From Oscillospiraceae bacterium (GTDB lineage: Bacteria; Bacillota; Clostridia; Oscillospirales; Ruminococcaceae), in assembly GCA_022793675.1 (NCBI GenBank), contig JAAWDH010000048.1:1-64000 (forward strand): DNA of 64,000 nt, in the 5' to 3' direction. This document shows, piece after piece, positions 34,147 to 43,169 of the stretch. The notes below the pieces were generated by a model, which saw only the letters and a list, made by a program, of their open reading frames with translations, did no database searches and was not told the origin of the DNA. The translations under genes and the position numbers were made by a program. Numbering within the stretch: the first letter of the stretch is position 1; every line of letters starts with the position of its first letter.

Positions 34147-36042
34147 ATGAGCTATGGATTCATCAAAGCGGCGGCCCTATCGCCGAAGGTCACGGTCGCT
34201 GCGCCGGAAAAGAACGCCCAAACGGCGTTGGAGATGCTGCAAAAGGCGGCTTCAGAGGGGGTGCAGCTGGCGGTATTGCCAGAGCTGCACCTGTCGGCTT
34301 ACACCTGTGCAGACCTATTCCATCAGGACGCATTGATTAAGGGCTGCGAGGAAGCGCTCGGCTGGCTGCTTCGCGAGACGGCGTCGCTGCCGCTGGTTTT
34401 CGCCGTTGGTTTGCCGGTACGGGCGGGGTTAGGGCTTTACAATTGTGCCGCAGTCTGCCAGGCGGGGAAAATTTTGGGTCTGACGCCGAAGGCTTATATT
34501 CCGAACTATCAGGAATTTTATGAAAAGCGTTGGTTTTTGCCCGGCAGCGGCCCATTGCCGGAACAGGCAGCCCTCTGCGGCCAAGCTGTCCCCTTCGGGC
34601 CGGCGCTCTACAAGTTTGGTCCGATGTTAGTTGGCGTGGAAGTCTGTGAAGATTTATGGGTGCCGGTGCCGCAAAGTTCGATGCTTTGCCTTGCCGGAGC
34701 GAACCTTATCCTCAACCTTTCGGCCAGCAACGAGCTGGTAGCTAAAAACGGTTATCGCCGGGGGCTTGTCTCCCACCAGAGCGCCGGGTGCGTCTGCGGT
34801 TATCTTTATGCTTCAGCGGGCGTTGGCGAGTCGACAACCGACCTGGTGTTTTCGGGGGCCTGTATGGTTGCTGAAAACGGCGCCATCCTTGCCGAGAACC
34901 GTCGTTTCGAGCGGGAGGGGAGTATGGCTGCGGCCTGCATCGATCTGCAGCGGTTAGAGGCCGAGCGCCGTAAGGATGGTAGTTTTTACGATAACGCTGT
35001 GCAGATGGCTCCGCCGGCCTATCCGGTTATTGAGGGGCGGTTTGTTCCGCTTGACGAGGCAAAAATTGACCGGGTTTTCGATCCCGCGCCCTTTATCCCT
35101 TCCGATCCGCGCAGCCGCGACGAACGCTGCCAGGAAATCCTTGCGATTCAAGCGGCGGGCTTGGCCAAGCGGCTTTCCCACACTGGCCTTGCCCGGCCGG
35201 TAATTGGTATTTCCGGCGGCCTTGATTCGACGCTGGCGCTGCTGGTGTCGGCGGAGGCAATGAAGTTGTTGGGTTATTCTAATAAGAATATTCTTGCTGT
35301 GACAATGCCAGGTTTTGGCACGACTGACGGCACCTATCAAAACGCGCTGGAACTGATCGACGCGCTGGGGGCCGAGCGGATGGAGATTGACATCAAGCCT
35401 GCCTGCTTGCAGCATATGGCTGATATTGGCCACGACCCGTCGGTGCACGATATTACCTATGAGAATACCCAGGCCCGCCAACGCACCTATCTGCTGATGG
35501 ATTTGAGCAACAAGCATGGTGGGATTTTAGTTGGGACAGGCGATTTAAGCGAGCTGGCGATGGGCTGGTGCACCTATAACGCTGACCATATGAGTATGTA
35601 CGGCGTCAATGCTTCGGTACCTAAGACCTTGGTGCGGCATTTGGTGGCCTATGCGGCAGGCGAGTCTGACGAACGGGTAGCGGCAGTGCTGAAGCGGGTG
35701 TTGGATACGCCGGTCAGCCCCGAGCTGCTGCCGCCCGACGAAGCGGGGCAGATCAAGCAGAAGACCGAGGAACAGATTGGGCCGTATGAGCTGCACGACT
35801 TTTTCCTTTATCATTTCCTGCGTTTTGGCTGTAGCCGAGACAAGCTGCGGTTTATGGCTGAGCGGGCCTTTGTTGGCAAATATGACGCTGCTGCTGTGGA
35901 AAAGTGGCTGGACCTGTTCATGCGCCGCTTTTTCATCAGCCAGTTCAAACGTTCCTGTATGCCGGACGGCCCGAAAGTCGGGTCGGTGAGCCTTTCGCCG
36001 AGAGGGGACTGGCGGATGCCGTCAGACGCGGCGTTTCTGTAA
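34147..36042 (+). CDS. nadE: Glutamine-dependent NAD+ synthetase
   Basis: Predicted 631 aa, two-domain NAD+ synthetase converting deamido-NAD+ to NAD+ with glutamine as nitrogen donor. The N-terminal nitrilase-type glutaminase has the Glu-Lys-Cys triad in LPELHLSAYT, LTPKAYIPNYQEFYEKRWF (Lys) and GVEVCEDLWVP. The C-terminal synthetase has the PP-loop GISGGLDSTLALLV and GTGDLSELAMGWCTYNADHM. Length matches the long bacterial class. The start MSYGFI at 34147 follows GAGGAAG; the frame from 34018 is an extension without support. A repeat element and terminator follow. Confidence 0.96.
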   Translation: MSYGFIKAAALSPKVTVAAPEKNAQTALEMLQKAASEGVQLAVLPELHLSAYTCADLFHQDALIKGCEEALGWLLRETASLPLVFAVGLPVRAGLGLYNCAAVCQAGKILGLTPKAYIPNYQEFYEKRWFLPGSGPLPEQAALCGQAVPFGPALYKFGPMLVGVEVCEDLWVPVPQSSMLCLAGANLILNLSASNELVAKNGYRRGLVSHQSAGCVCGYLYASAGVGESTTDLVFSGACMVAENGAILAENRRFEREGSMAAACIDLQRLEAERRKDGSFYDNAVQMAPPAYPVIEGRFVPLDEAKIDRVFDPAPFIPSDPRSRDERCQEILAIQAAGLAKRLSHTGLARPVIGISGGLDSTLALLVSAEAMKLLGYSNKNILAVTMPGFGTTDGTYQNALELIDALGAERMEIDIKPACLQHMADIGHDPSVHDITYENTQARQRTYLLMDLSNKHGGILVGTGDLSELAMGWCTYNADHMSMYGVNASVPKTLVRHLVAYAAGESDERVAAVLKRVLDTPVSPELLPPDEAGQIKQKTEEQIGPYELHDFFLYHFLRFGCSRDKLRFMAERAFVGKYDAAAVEKWLDLFMRRFFISQFKRSCMPDGPKVGSVSLSPRGDWRMPSDAAFL

Positions 36043-36155
36043 GGAGTACGGGTGCTTTTTGAAGAGAAGCTCAAGTTTAGCAAAGCTAAACTCAAAGACT
36101 TTTAGTCGCCAGGGCGCGTGTTGACCTGGGTCGTACACGCCTACTGCGTCGGCAG
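36043..36155 (+). repeat. Hairpin intergenic repeat, copy A
   Basis: The element begins GGAGTACGG, contains a perfect 8-bp palindrome (AGTTTAGC at 36074-36081, AAA loop, GCTAAACT at 36085-36092), then AAAGACTTTTA, and ends near a CTACTGCGTCGGCA block. The same arrangement recurs at 40691-40794 and, inverted, at 54042-54149. It lies between the nadE stop and its terminator, so it would be in the nadE transcript. Confidence 0.8.
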
Positions 36156-36169
36156 GTTGGTAAATTTTT

Positions 36170-36201
36170 GCGCCGGAGCCTTTTATGGCCCCGGCGCTTT
36201 T
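36170..36201 (+). terminator. Terminator after nadE
   Basis: A 7-bp GCGCCGG/CCGGCGC stem extended by GCC/GGC past a mismatch is followed by TTTTGTG. Confidence 0.75.
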
Positions 36202-36211
36202 GTGTTAAAAA

Positions 36212-37888
36212 TTATTCGGTGAAGGTGATTTCGGCGCTGCCCATGCTGATGGACAGTTCCCCGCTGCAGCGGGCGTTTTCATTGCCGAAGGTTTTGACAT
36301 TGGAAGCGATTTCTTGATTGCCGATACTGATATGGCCGCGTTCATTTTGTTCCAGTTTGATGAAATAGTCATCGGGGGAGCCTGCAAGTGCAAGCTCGGT
36401 ATGGCCAGTGCTGCCTGAAATGTCAAAGGAATCTTCAATCTTGCCAGAGAAGAAGAGTTTTCCGGTACCACAGATAAGGTTAGTTGTTTGGGCACTGCCA
36501 TTTTTCAGGCCGATATAGCCAGTGGACACGTCGGCATTGAGCGTTTCGCAGGCAAAATTGTCGATGGTGATACTGCCGGTTTCGGTCCAGGCAGACAGCT
36601 TTTTCATGGTAAGGTTGTCGGCATAGATGGCGTTAAGCTTGCTTGATAGTGTGACTTCGTTTAGGTTGATGCTGTCAGGCAGGATAACTTCAACGTTTGC
36701 GTGGAAGTCGTTTTTCAGGTTCAGGCGGAAGGTGCCGTCGTCGATTTCCCAATCGATTTGGCTGTTCGGCCCGCTGCTGCGGATCAGGCCTTCGCTGCCG
36801 GTTGAAAGGGTGACATCAGCCATACTGGAGCGGATTTCCACATTTTCAAAGTCTGCCGGGATGCGGATCCCGTCTGGTTCTTCAGTAAAGGCCGCATCTT
36901 TAAAAGAAATGTTGATGGTGCCCAAGCCGCAAGTCAGCTCGCCGCTGCAGGGCGCCCCCGGCGTGCCGGCGTAGTTGGCGTCGGCGGGGAGCTCGGTGTC
37001 GCTGAAGGTAATGCTGCCCATCGTTTGGGCGAGGCTGAAGTAGTAGTCTTCGGGCGTGCCGTCTAGGGTCAGGTCGACTTCACCGAAACCGCAGCTGATG
37101 TTGAAAGATTTGGTGATTTTTCCTTCAAAAGAAAGGCTGCCTGCGCCGCCCTGGATTTCGGCGTGCTGAACGCTGCCGTTCAGTTCGATCTCCCCAAAGC
37201 CGGAGTCGGCTTCAAGCCGGGCGCAGGTGAAGTTTTCGGCTTCGATCCCACCTGTGCCGCTTTTGAGGATAAGGGTATCGGCGTTGACTTTGCCCAGCGA
37301 AATTTCTCCTGTGCCGCCGGAAATCTCCAACGTATCAACGTCGATGCGGCTGATGTCTACCTTGCCGATTCCGGCGTTGACAGTGACTGTTTGCGTGCCT
37401 GACGGCAGGTTAAGTTCTATCTGAGGTGTGTCGTCAAAGTTTACGAGCATTTTGCTCTGGTTTTTGATGTAGAGCGTTCCGTTTTCGATGCTGCATCCTA
37501 AGCTGCCTTCTGGGATATTTTCCGCATTCAGCGAACCGCTGCCGTTGGTAGGGCGGATGGTAACGTTGGCGACGCCGGAGTTGATTACGACATTGGAGAA
37601 GCTGTCGCCGAGTTCGGCTGTATCAAGGGAAGTTTGAGGGGCACTGAAAAAGAAGTATTCTTTGGCAGGTTTTTCATCCTCCCATTGGTAGGTGGCTTCA
37701 TCTTCTTCGACAATAGCGACAGCGCCATGATCCGTGCCAGGGCGTAAGTCGTCCAGGTTGATTCCCAGTAATCCGTTTCTGACATGGATGCCGACTGCGC
37801 CGTTCAAATAGGCGATCGTGCTGCTGATACCGCCGATAAACACCAGCGCTGCGCCGACTGCCAGCATGGTAACCGTAGATTTTTTCAT
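36212..37888 (-). CDS. DUF4097 beta-strand-repeat envelope protein
   Basis: Predicted 558 aa. One N-terminal transmembrane/signal segment (about residues 6-28) is followed by a long extracytoplasmic region made of repeating short beta strands with patterns such as LEISGGTGEISLGKVNADTL and LEADSGFGEIELNGSVQ, typical of DUF4097 (an adhesin-like beta-helix of unknown function). Two consecutive repeat blocks seem present, each ending with a 'YFxxLxQ' strand, suggesting internal duplication. The ATG at 37888 follows AGGAGGT by 7 bases. It is the last gene of a PadR-HAAS-DUF4097 cassette and probably senses or reinforces the envelope. Confidence 0.85.
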   Translation of the reverse strand: MKKSTVTMLAVGAALVFIGGISSTIAYLNGAVGIHVRNGLLGINLDDLRPGTDHGAVAIVEEDEATYQWEDEKPAKEYFFFSAPQTSLDTAELGDSFSNVVINSGVANVTIRPTNGSGSLNAENIPEGSLGCSIENGTLYIKNQSKMLVNFDDTPQIELNLPSGTQTVTVNAGIGKVDISRIDVDTLEISGGTGEISLGKVNADTLILKSGTGGIEAENFTCARLEADSGFGEIELNGSVQHAEIQGGAGSLSFEGKITKSFNISCGFGEVDLTLDGTPEDYYFSLAQTMGSITFSDTELPADANYAGTPGAPCSGELTCGLGTINISFKDAAFTEEPDGIRIPADFENVEIRSSMADVTLSTGSEGLIRSSGPNSQIDWEIDDGTFRLNLKNDFHANVEVILPDSINLNEVTLSSKLNAIYADNLTMKKLSAWTETGSITIDNFACETLNADVSTGYIGLKNGSAQTTNLICGTGKLFFSGKIEDSFDISGSTGHTELALAGSPDDYFIKLEQNERGHISIGNQEIASNVKTFGNENARCSGELSISMGSAEITFTE

Positions 37889-37900
37889 ATAGGGCACCTC

Positions 37901-38716
37901 CTAGCCGCGAAAAAAGCGGATAATACCTTGGAACATCTTTTTCAGCCCGCGGGCCATCGCTGGGACAGTGCGCTTGATCAGCCAGAGTGTTCCCGGTGTC
38001 AGCATCAGCGCGAACCCTGCGCAGAGCAGCCCGATCGAAAAGGTGAACACGCCGTTTAAGGGGTCGCTGAACAGGTGGACGAATCCGACTGGCAGGCAGA
38101 TCAGCCCGGAAATCATCAGTGCCAAGGCCGTTGCGGCAAAGGCAAAAAGGATCGATATAGCAGTGAAGAACACAGTGAAGGCGGTGATAATTACGCCAAG
38201 CAGCAGTGAAAGCCAAATAGGCGAGAGCACGGCCAGTAAAATCCAAAAGGCGGCGGAACGCTGGCGGGGCGGTTCATAGTTTTGCTCTGCGCTTTGTTCA
38301 AAGGGGTTTTGCTGGGTGTAGGTTTGTTCAAATGGGGGTTGCTGTTCTTTTGCTTGTTCGGCAGTCTGCTCGAAGGGGTTTTGCTGGGCGTAGGTTTGCT
38401 CAAATGGGGGTTGTTCTGCCGTTTGTTCAGCAGCCTGTTCGAAAGGAGGCCGCTGGGTGTAACTGCCGAAATTTTCCGGTTCTGCCGCAATTGCATCGAC
38501 GGCAGGTTCGGGCCGGGGCGGGAAAACGCCGGGGCTGCCGATAATGCGGGCGGCGAGGGCGGCGGGGCTTTTCAGCTCGGCAATAACATCCTGTTCCTTA
38601 TCCCGTCCGGCGTCGTCGAAATACTCTTCATAAAACTGCAGCGCATCCCAGCGGTCATTTTCCGGCAGCGGTTCCAGCCGGATGGCAAGCTCGGTCATAA
38701 ACTCAGTTCTGGTCAT
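37901..38716 (-). CDS. HAAS-domain (DUF1700) membrane protein with Gln-rich repeats
   Basis: Predicted 271 aa. The N-terminal HAAS signalling domain (about 1-60) shows MTRTEFMTELAIRLEPLPEN and the YEEYFDDAGRDKEQDVIAEL motif. A middle segment (about 85-150) has three imperfect repeats of PPFEQTYxQQNPFEQ. The C-terminal part has about four transmembrane helices. HAAS proteins usually work with a PadR regulator and a DUF4097 partner, exactly the neighbours here. The ATG at 38716 follows GGGTGG and overlaps the end of padR by 14 bases. Confidence 0.85.
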   Translation of the reverse strand: MTRTEFMTELAIRLEPLPENDRWDALQFYEEYFDDAGRDKEQDVIAELKSPAALAARIIGSPGVFPPRPEPAVDAIAAEPENFGSYTQRPPFEQAAEQTAEQPPFEQTYAQQNPFEQTAEQAKEQQPPFEQTYTQQNPFEQSAEQNYEPPRQRSAAFWILLAVLSPIWLSLLLGVIITAFTVFFTAISILFAFAATALALMISGLICLPVGFVHLFSDPLNGVFTFSIGLLCAGFALMLTPGTLWLIKRTVPAMARGLKKMFQGIIRFFRG

Positions 38717-39047
38717 TATCAATTCCACCCTTCGTAAAGTTTTCGCCCAGGATGATTTGGTCGATAGTCTGTCGGAAATCTTTCCATTGGTTTTTGTAGT
38801 CGGCATAAAGGCTGGCCCCCCTGGCAGTTAGTCGGTAATAGCGGCGGTTCCGTCCCTGATAGGCCCTGTCATAGGATTCCAGCGCCTGATCTTTCTGCAG
38901 CCGCCGCAGCACAGGGTAAAGGGTGGACTCTGATACATCCACGACGCTGCGGATCTGCTGGGTGATGCGGTAACCGTAGGTGTCGCCTTGGGCAAGGATA
39001 GCCAGCACGCAGGCGTCAAGCATCGTTGACCCAATCTGAAAGGCCAT
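38703..39047 (-). CDS. PadR-family transcriptional regulator
   Basis: Predicted 114 aa winged-helix regulator. Signature segments are LDACVLAILAQGDTYGYRITQQI, VSESTLYPVLRRLQKDQALES and the wing GRNRRYYRLTARG. It heads the HAAS-DUF4097 cassette and most likely represses its own promoter at 39088-39116. The ATG follows GGAAGGGATAT. Confidence 0.92.
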   Translation of the reverse strand: MAFQIGSTMLDACVLAILAQGDTYGYRITQQIRSVVDVSESTLYPVLRRLQKDQALESYDRAYQGRNRRYYRLTARGASLYADYKNQWKDFRQTIDQIILGENFTKGGIDNDQN

Positions 39048-39087
39048 GATATCCCTTCCTTCTCATAAGTATTGTGATTATGTAGAT

Positions 39088-39116
39088 ATTGTATCTCATA
39101 TAATACGATTTGTCAA
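39088..39116 (-). promoter_or_regulatory. Promoter of the PadR-HAAS-DUF4097 cassette
   Basis: On the minus strand TTGACA and TACAAT are 17 bases apart. The spacer and -10 contain a GTAT...ATAC dyad that may be the PadR operator. The region 39048-39382 otherwise holds only this promoter and the opposing one at 39236. Confidence 0.75.
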
Positions 39117-39235
39117 TAGCTATTTTCCGATTTATAGCGTTGTCGAAAAAAATTCACAAATGCGTTTTTCGGCTTGCTTTTTCCAGTGAAATATAGGCGT
39201 GCGTAGGGTTTATGGCACAAAAATGTAATTCCAGC

Positions 39236-39264
39236 TTGAAATTCTTCCGCTGATATGGTACAAT
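39236..39264 (+). promoter_or_regulatory. Promoter of the aryl-CoA ligase/ior operon
   Basis: TTGAAA (39236-39241) and TACAAT (39259-39264) are 17 bases apart, leaving a leader of about 115 bases before the ligase gene. Confidence 0.7.
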
Positions 39265-39382
39265 AAGAAAAATCGCCTTTGCTGCTGCAAAGCGTCAAAT
39301 TGTCCTGGCGCGGTTTTTCCTTATTATATGGATATAGCGCGCTGCGGCAGGTACAGCAAATTGAAAAGGATGGGCACCTGTT

Positions 39383-40687
39383 ATGTTTTTTCAAAAGGAT
39401 CTGGAAACAATGCGGCGAAGCGATCTGGAAGCGCTCCAGCTCACCCGGCTGAAGCATTTTGTCCAGTATTGCTACGATAATGTGGCGTTTTATCATAAAC
39501 GGATGGATGAGGCCAAGTTCGATCCGGCGAAGCTGCAAACGCTAAGCGACATCCAGTACATACCTTATACGACGAAAGAGGATATCCGCGATAATTATCC
39601 AACTGGGCTTTTCGCTTGCCCGATGAAGGATATTGTCCGGCTGCACGCGTCTTCCGGCACCACTGGAAAGCCTACGGTTGTTGGCTATACCCGGCGGGAT
39701 TTGGATATTTGGTCGGATTGTGTGGCGCGGCTGGTAACGGCTGCCGGTGCGACAGACGAGGATATTGTGCAGATTTCTTTTGGTTATGGGCTGTTTACAG
39801 GAGCGTTGGGGCTGCATTATGGATTGGAAAAGATTGGCGCGACCGTTATCCCGATTTCTTCCGGCAACACCGACAAACAAGTCATGATGATGAACGACTT
39901 AGGGGTCACGGCGCTGGTCAGTACCCCCTCTTACGCGCTGTATATGAGCGAAGCCGCGAGGGAGAAGGGCGTTTTGGATCAGCTGAAGCTGCGGCTGGGG
40001 CTGTTTGGCTCGGAGGGCTGCACGCCCGCAATGCGCGATCAGATTGAAAAAAGCTTTCATATTTTTGCGACGGACAACTATGGTATGAGCGAGCTTTGCG
40101 GCCCCGGCGTTTCGGGCGAGTGCGAGCTGCGCTGCGGGATGCATATCAATGAGGACCATTTCTATCCTGAGTTGATTAACCCCAATACGTTGGAAAGGGC
40201 TGCCCTAGGCGAAGTCGGCGAGCTGGTAGTGACGACCCTGACTAAGGAAGGTTTCCCGATGCTGCGCTACCGCACCAAGGATCTGACGACGATTGATTAT
40301 GAGCCCTGCAAATGCGGGCGCACCTTTGCCCGGATGGCCAAGCCGATGGGCCGCAGCGACGATATGCTCAAGATCCGCGGCGTCAACGTCTTCCCGACCC
40401 AGATTGAAAGCGTCTTGATGACCGAGCCGCATATCGGCGGCCATTACCAGCTAGTGGTGCGGCGCGAAGGGTACATGGATACGCTGGAGGTCAAGGTGGA
40501 ACTGACCGACGGCAGCCTGCTGGAAAATTATGGGAGCTTGGAGGCGCTGCAGCGCAAGGTCCAGTCCGACCTGAAAAGTGTCTTAGGCATCCAGGCCAAA
40601 GTCAATCTCTGCGAGCCGAAATCTATAGAGCGCTTCCAAGGCAAGGCCAAGCGGATCGTCGACCTGCGCGGCGAAGGGGACATTTAA
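39383..40687 (+). CDS. Phenylacetate-CoA ligase-like enzyme
   Basis: Predicted 434 aa ANL-superfamily ligase of the PaaK group, forming aryl-acetyl-CoA from the acid, ATP and CoA. The P-loop is HASSGTTGKPTVVGYT, followed by YGLFTGALGLHYG, the adenylate motif DNYGMSELCGPG and the hinge MLKIRGVNVFP. It is the first gene of an operon with iorA, iorB and an ACT protein, an arrangement in anaerobes in which aryl-pyruvates are oxidised to aryl-acetyl-CoA and the ligase acts in the reverse, ATP-yielding or activating sense. The ATG lies 12 bases after AAAGGA. Confidence 0.92.
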   Translation: MFFQKDLETMRRSDLEALQLTRLKHFVQYCYDNVAFYHKRMDEAKFDPAKLQTLSDIQYIPYTTKEDIRDNYPTGLFACPMKDIVRLHASSGTTGKPTVVGYTRRDLDIWSDCVARLVTAAGATDEDIVQISFGYGLFTGALGLHYGLEKIGATVIPISSGNTDKQVMMMNDLGVTALVSTPSYALYMSEAAREKGVLDQLKLRLGLFGSEGCTPAMRDQIEKSFHIFATDNYGMSELCGPGVSGECELRCGMHINEDHFYPELINPNTLERAALGEVGELVVTTLTKEGFPMLRYRTKDLTTIDYEPCKCGRTFARMAKPMGRSDDMLKIRGVNVFPTQIESVLMTEPHIGGHYQLVVRREGYMDTLEVKVELTDGSLLENYGSLEALQRKVQSDLKSVLGIQAKVNLCEPKSIERFQGKAKRIVDLRGEGDI

Positions 40688-40690
40688 GGG

Positions 40691-40794
40691 CGGCGCTTTC
40701 TGGAGGAAAGCTCAGCTTAGCAGAGCTAAGCTGGAAAGACTTTTAATTGCTAGGTACCTGAGTGCCTGATAAGATGGGCCCTGCTGCGTCGGCA
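40691..40794 (+). repeat. Hairpin intergenic repeat, copy B
   Basis: Same layout as copy A, but the palindrome is AGCTTAGC-AGA-GCTAAGCT (40714-40732). The third stem position is C-G instead of T-A, so both arms changed together. It ends with CTGCGTCGGCA and lies inside the operon between the ligase gene and iorA. Confidence 0.8.
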
Positions 40795-40836
40795 TAGGCT
40801 GCCGGCAGGTACGGCCCGCAGAAAGGATGGATTATT

Positions 40837-42564
40837 TTGAAGAAATTGATGCTGGGCAACGAAGCCGTTGCCCGCGGCTTATATGAGGCTGGCTGCGGCG
40901 TGGCCTCCAGCTATCCCGGGACCCCGAGCACCGAAATTACCGAAGCGCTGGCCAAATACCCCGAAGTTTACGCTGAATGGGCCCCCAACGAAAAGGTTGC
41001 CTGTGAGACGGCCCTCGGGGCGGCTATTGGCGGGCGGCGCGCTTTCTGCGCCATGAAACACGTTGGGCTGAACGTAGCCGCTGACCCGCTCTTTACGGCC
41101 TCTTACACGGGGGTTAACGCTGGTATGGTGCTGGCGGTGGCCGACGACCCGGGGATGCACTCTTCCCAGAACGAGCAGGATTCCCGCCATTATGCGGTTG
41201 CGGCCAAGCTGCCGATGGTTGAACCGGCAGATTCGGCGGAATGTATCGCGTTTGTTAAGGAGGCTTACCGCCTTTCCGAAGAATACGATACGCCGGTGCT
41301 GCTGCGGATGTCCACCCGCATTTCCCATTCCCAGAGCTTGGTGGAAACTGCGCCGCGGGCGGAGCTGCCGCTGAAAGCCTACGAGAAAAATCCGGCTAAA
41401 TATGTGATGATGCCGGCTTTTGCCAAGGCAAAGCATCCAAAAGTTGAGGCGAGGCAGCAAGCACTTGCCGAGTTTGCTGAGACTACTTCTCTGAACCAAG
41501 TGGTTCCTGGCAGCAGGAAAATCGGCATTATCGCTGCTGGGACTACTTACCAGTATGCTCGTGAGGCGATGGGGGAAGGGGCCAGCTATTTGAAGCTGGG
41601 GCTGGTAAACCCGCTGCCCACAAAGCTGATTCAGGATTTTGCCGCTGGCGTTGACAAGGTTTATGTGATTGAGGAGCTTGACGATGTCATTGAAGCCCAC
41701 TGCCGCAAAATCGGCGTTGAGGTTACCGGCAAGGGGCTTTTCCCCTGGGTGGGCGAGTTCTCCCAGCGGCTGGTGGCGGAAAAGCTCGCCGGCGTCGGCG
41801 AGCCTGCTTATGTTTTCCCAGAGCCGGTGCCGGTGCGGCCGCCAGTTATGTGCGCCGGTTGCCCCCACAGAGGGTTGTTTTATGCGTTGAATAAGTTAAA
41901 GGTCACTGTTTCTGGGGATATTGGCTGCTATACGCTTGGGGCGTCGGCCCCTTTGAACGCGATGGATACCACGATTTGTATGGGGGCGTCTATTTCAGCG
42001 CTGCACGGCTTCAACGCAGCCCGCGGCGAGGAGTCGGCAGCGCGGTCGGTGGCCGTGATCGGCGACAGCACCTTTATCCACTCCGGCATTACCAGCCTGA
42101 TTAACGTTTCCTACAATATGGGGATTTCTACGGTTATTGTTTTGGATAATTCTATCACTGGCATGACGGGCCACCAGCAGAACCCGACGACTGGCTTGAC
42201 GCTGAAGGGCGATCCGACGGCTAAGGTGAGTATTGAAAAGCTCTGCGAGGCTATTGGCATCAGCCGTGTGCGGGTGGTTGACCCTTATGATTTGGAAGCG
42301 GTGCTGGCGGCGGTGAAGGAGGAACTGGCGGTAAAAGAGCCGTCTGTGATTATTTCCCGCCGGCCCTGTGCGCTGCTTAAGTATGTCAAGCATGAAGCGC
42401 CGCTGAAAATTGGGCCGGAAAAGTGCAAAGGCTGCAAGGCCTGCCTGAAGCTGGGCTGCCCAGCTATCAGTATGGCGGACGGGAAGGCGCGCATCGACGT
42501 TTCCCAGTGTGTCGGCTGCGGCGTGTGCGAAGGGCTGTGCGCTTTCGGGGCCATTGGCAAGTAA
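40837..42564 (+). CDS. iorA: Indolepyruvate ferredoxin oxidoreductase, alpha subunit
   Basis: Predicted 575 aa TPP-dependent large subunit, oxidising aryl-pyruvates to aryl-acetyl-CoA with reduction of ferredoxin. Key parts are SSYPGTPSTEITEAL near the N-terminus, the TPP-binding GDSTFIHSGITSL followed by VLDNSITGMTGHQQNP, and two C-terminal ferredoxin motifs CKGCKACLKLGCP and CVGCGVCEGLC. The start is TTG 40837, 9 bases from AAAGGA. It works with IorB encoded 15 bases downstream. Confidence 0.96.
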   Translation: MKKLMLGNEAVARGLYEAGCGVASSYPGTPSTEITEALAKYPEVYAEWAPNEKVACETALGAAIGGRRAFCAMKHVGLNVAADPLFTASYTGVNAGMVLAVADDPGMHSSQNEQDSRHYAVAAKLPMVEPADSAECIAFVKEAYRLSEEYDTPVLLRMSTRISHSQSLVETAPRAELPLKAYEKNPAKYVMMPAFAKAKHPKVEARQQALAEFAETTSLNQVVPGSRKIGIIAAGTTYQYAREAMGEGASYLKLGLVNPLPTKLIQDFAAGVDKVYVIEELDDVIEAHCRKIGVEVTGKGLFPWVGEFSQRLVAEKLAGVGEPAYVFPEPVPVRPPVMCAGCPHRGLFYALNKLKVTVSGDIGCYTLGASAPLNAMDTTICMGASISALHGFNAARGEESAARSVAVIGDSTFIHSGITSLINVSYNMGISTVIVLDNSITGMTGHQQNPTTGLTLKGDPTAKVSIEKLCEAIGISRVRVVDPYDLEAVLAAVKEELAVKEPSVIISRRPCALLKYVKHEAPLKIGPEKCKGCKACLKLGCPAISMADGKARIDVSQCVGCGVCEGLCAFGAIGK

Positions 42565-42579
42565 AGGGGGAATCTGAGG

Positions 42580-43158
42580 ATGAATAAAAATATGATGATT
42601 GTTGGCGTGGGCGGACAGGGCAGCCTGCTGGCCAGCAGGCTGCTGGGCAGCGTCGTGATGGCAGCGGGCTATGATGTCAAGGTTTCAGAGGTCCACGGGA
42701 TGTCCCAGCGGGGCGGCTCGGTTGTGACTTACGTCAAATATTCTGACGGTGCGGTTTTTTCCCCGGTTGTCAATGAAGGGGAAGCCGATCTGATTATCTC
42801 TTTTGAGTTGCTGGAGGGGGCGCGGTATCTACCGTTTTTGAAAAAGGACGGCAGGTTGGTCGTCAACAGCCAGCAGATCGCGCCGATGCCGGTGATTACC
42901 GGCGCAGCCGTATATCCGGAGGACATTGCCGGCAAGATTTGCGCGCTGGGGGCGGACCTTACGGTGTTGGATGCGCTGTCGTTGGCCGAAGAGGCTGGGT
43001 CGGCCAAGGCGGTCAACGTGGTGCTGATGGGGGCGGCCTCAAAATTCCTAGGTTTTGACGAGGCGCTGTGGCAGCAGGCCATCGGCGAGTGCGTCCCCGA
43101 AAAATTCATTGAGCTGAACCGCCGGGCCTTTGCCTTGGGACGGGCCCATCAGGGATAG
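42580..43158 (+). CDS. iorB: Indolepyruvate ferredoxin oxidoreductase, beta subunit
   Basis: Predicted 192 aa gamma-type domain partner of IorA. Motifs are IVGVGGQGSLLASRLLG, EVHGMSQRGGSVVTYVKY and SPVVNEGEADLIISFELLEGARY. The normal length of about 190 aa and position directly after iorA support the call. The ATG follows AAAGGGGG at about 11 bases. Confidence 0.95.
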   Translation: MNKNMMIVGVGGQGSLLASRLLGSVVMAAGYDVKVSEVHGMSQRGGSVVTYVKYSDGAVFSPVVNEGEADLIISFELLEGARYLPFLKKDGRLVVNSQQIAPMPVITGAAVYPEDIAGKICALGADLTVLDALSLAEEAGSAKAVNVVLMGAASKFLGFDEALWQQAIGECVPEKFIELNRRAFALGRAHQG

Positions 43159-43169
43159 GAGGAAACGCC

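Noticed and set aside
36212-39047. PadR-HAAS-DUF4097 cassette as a novel system
   Set aside because: The three-gene combination is widespread in Firmicutes; only the repeats in the HAAS protein are unusual.
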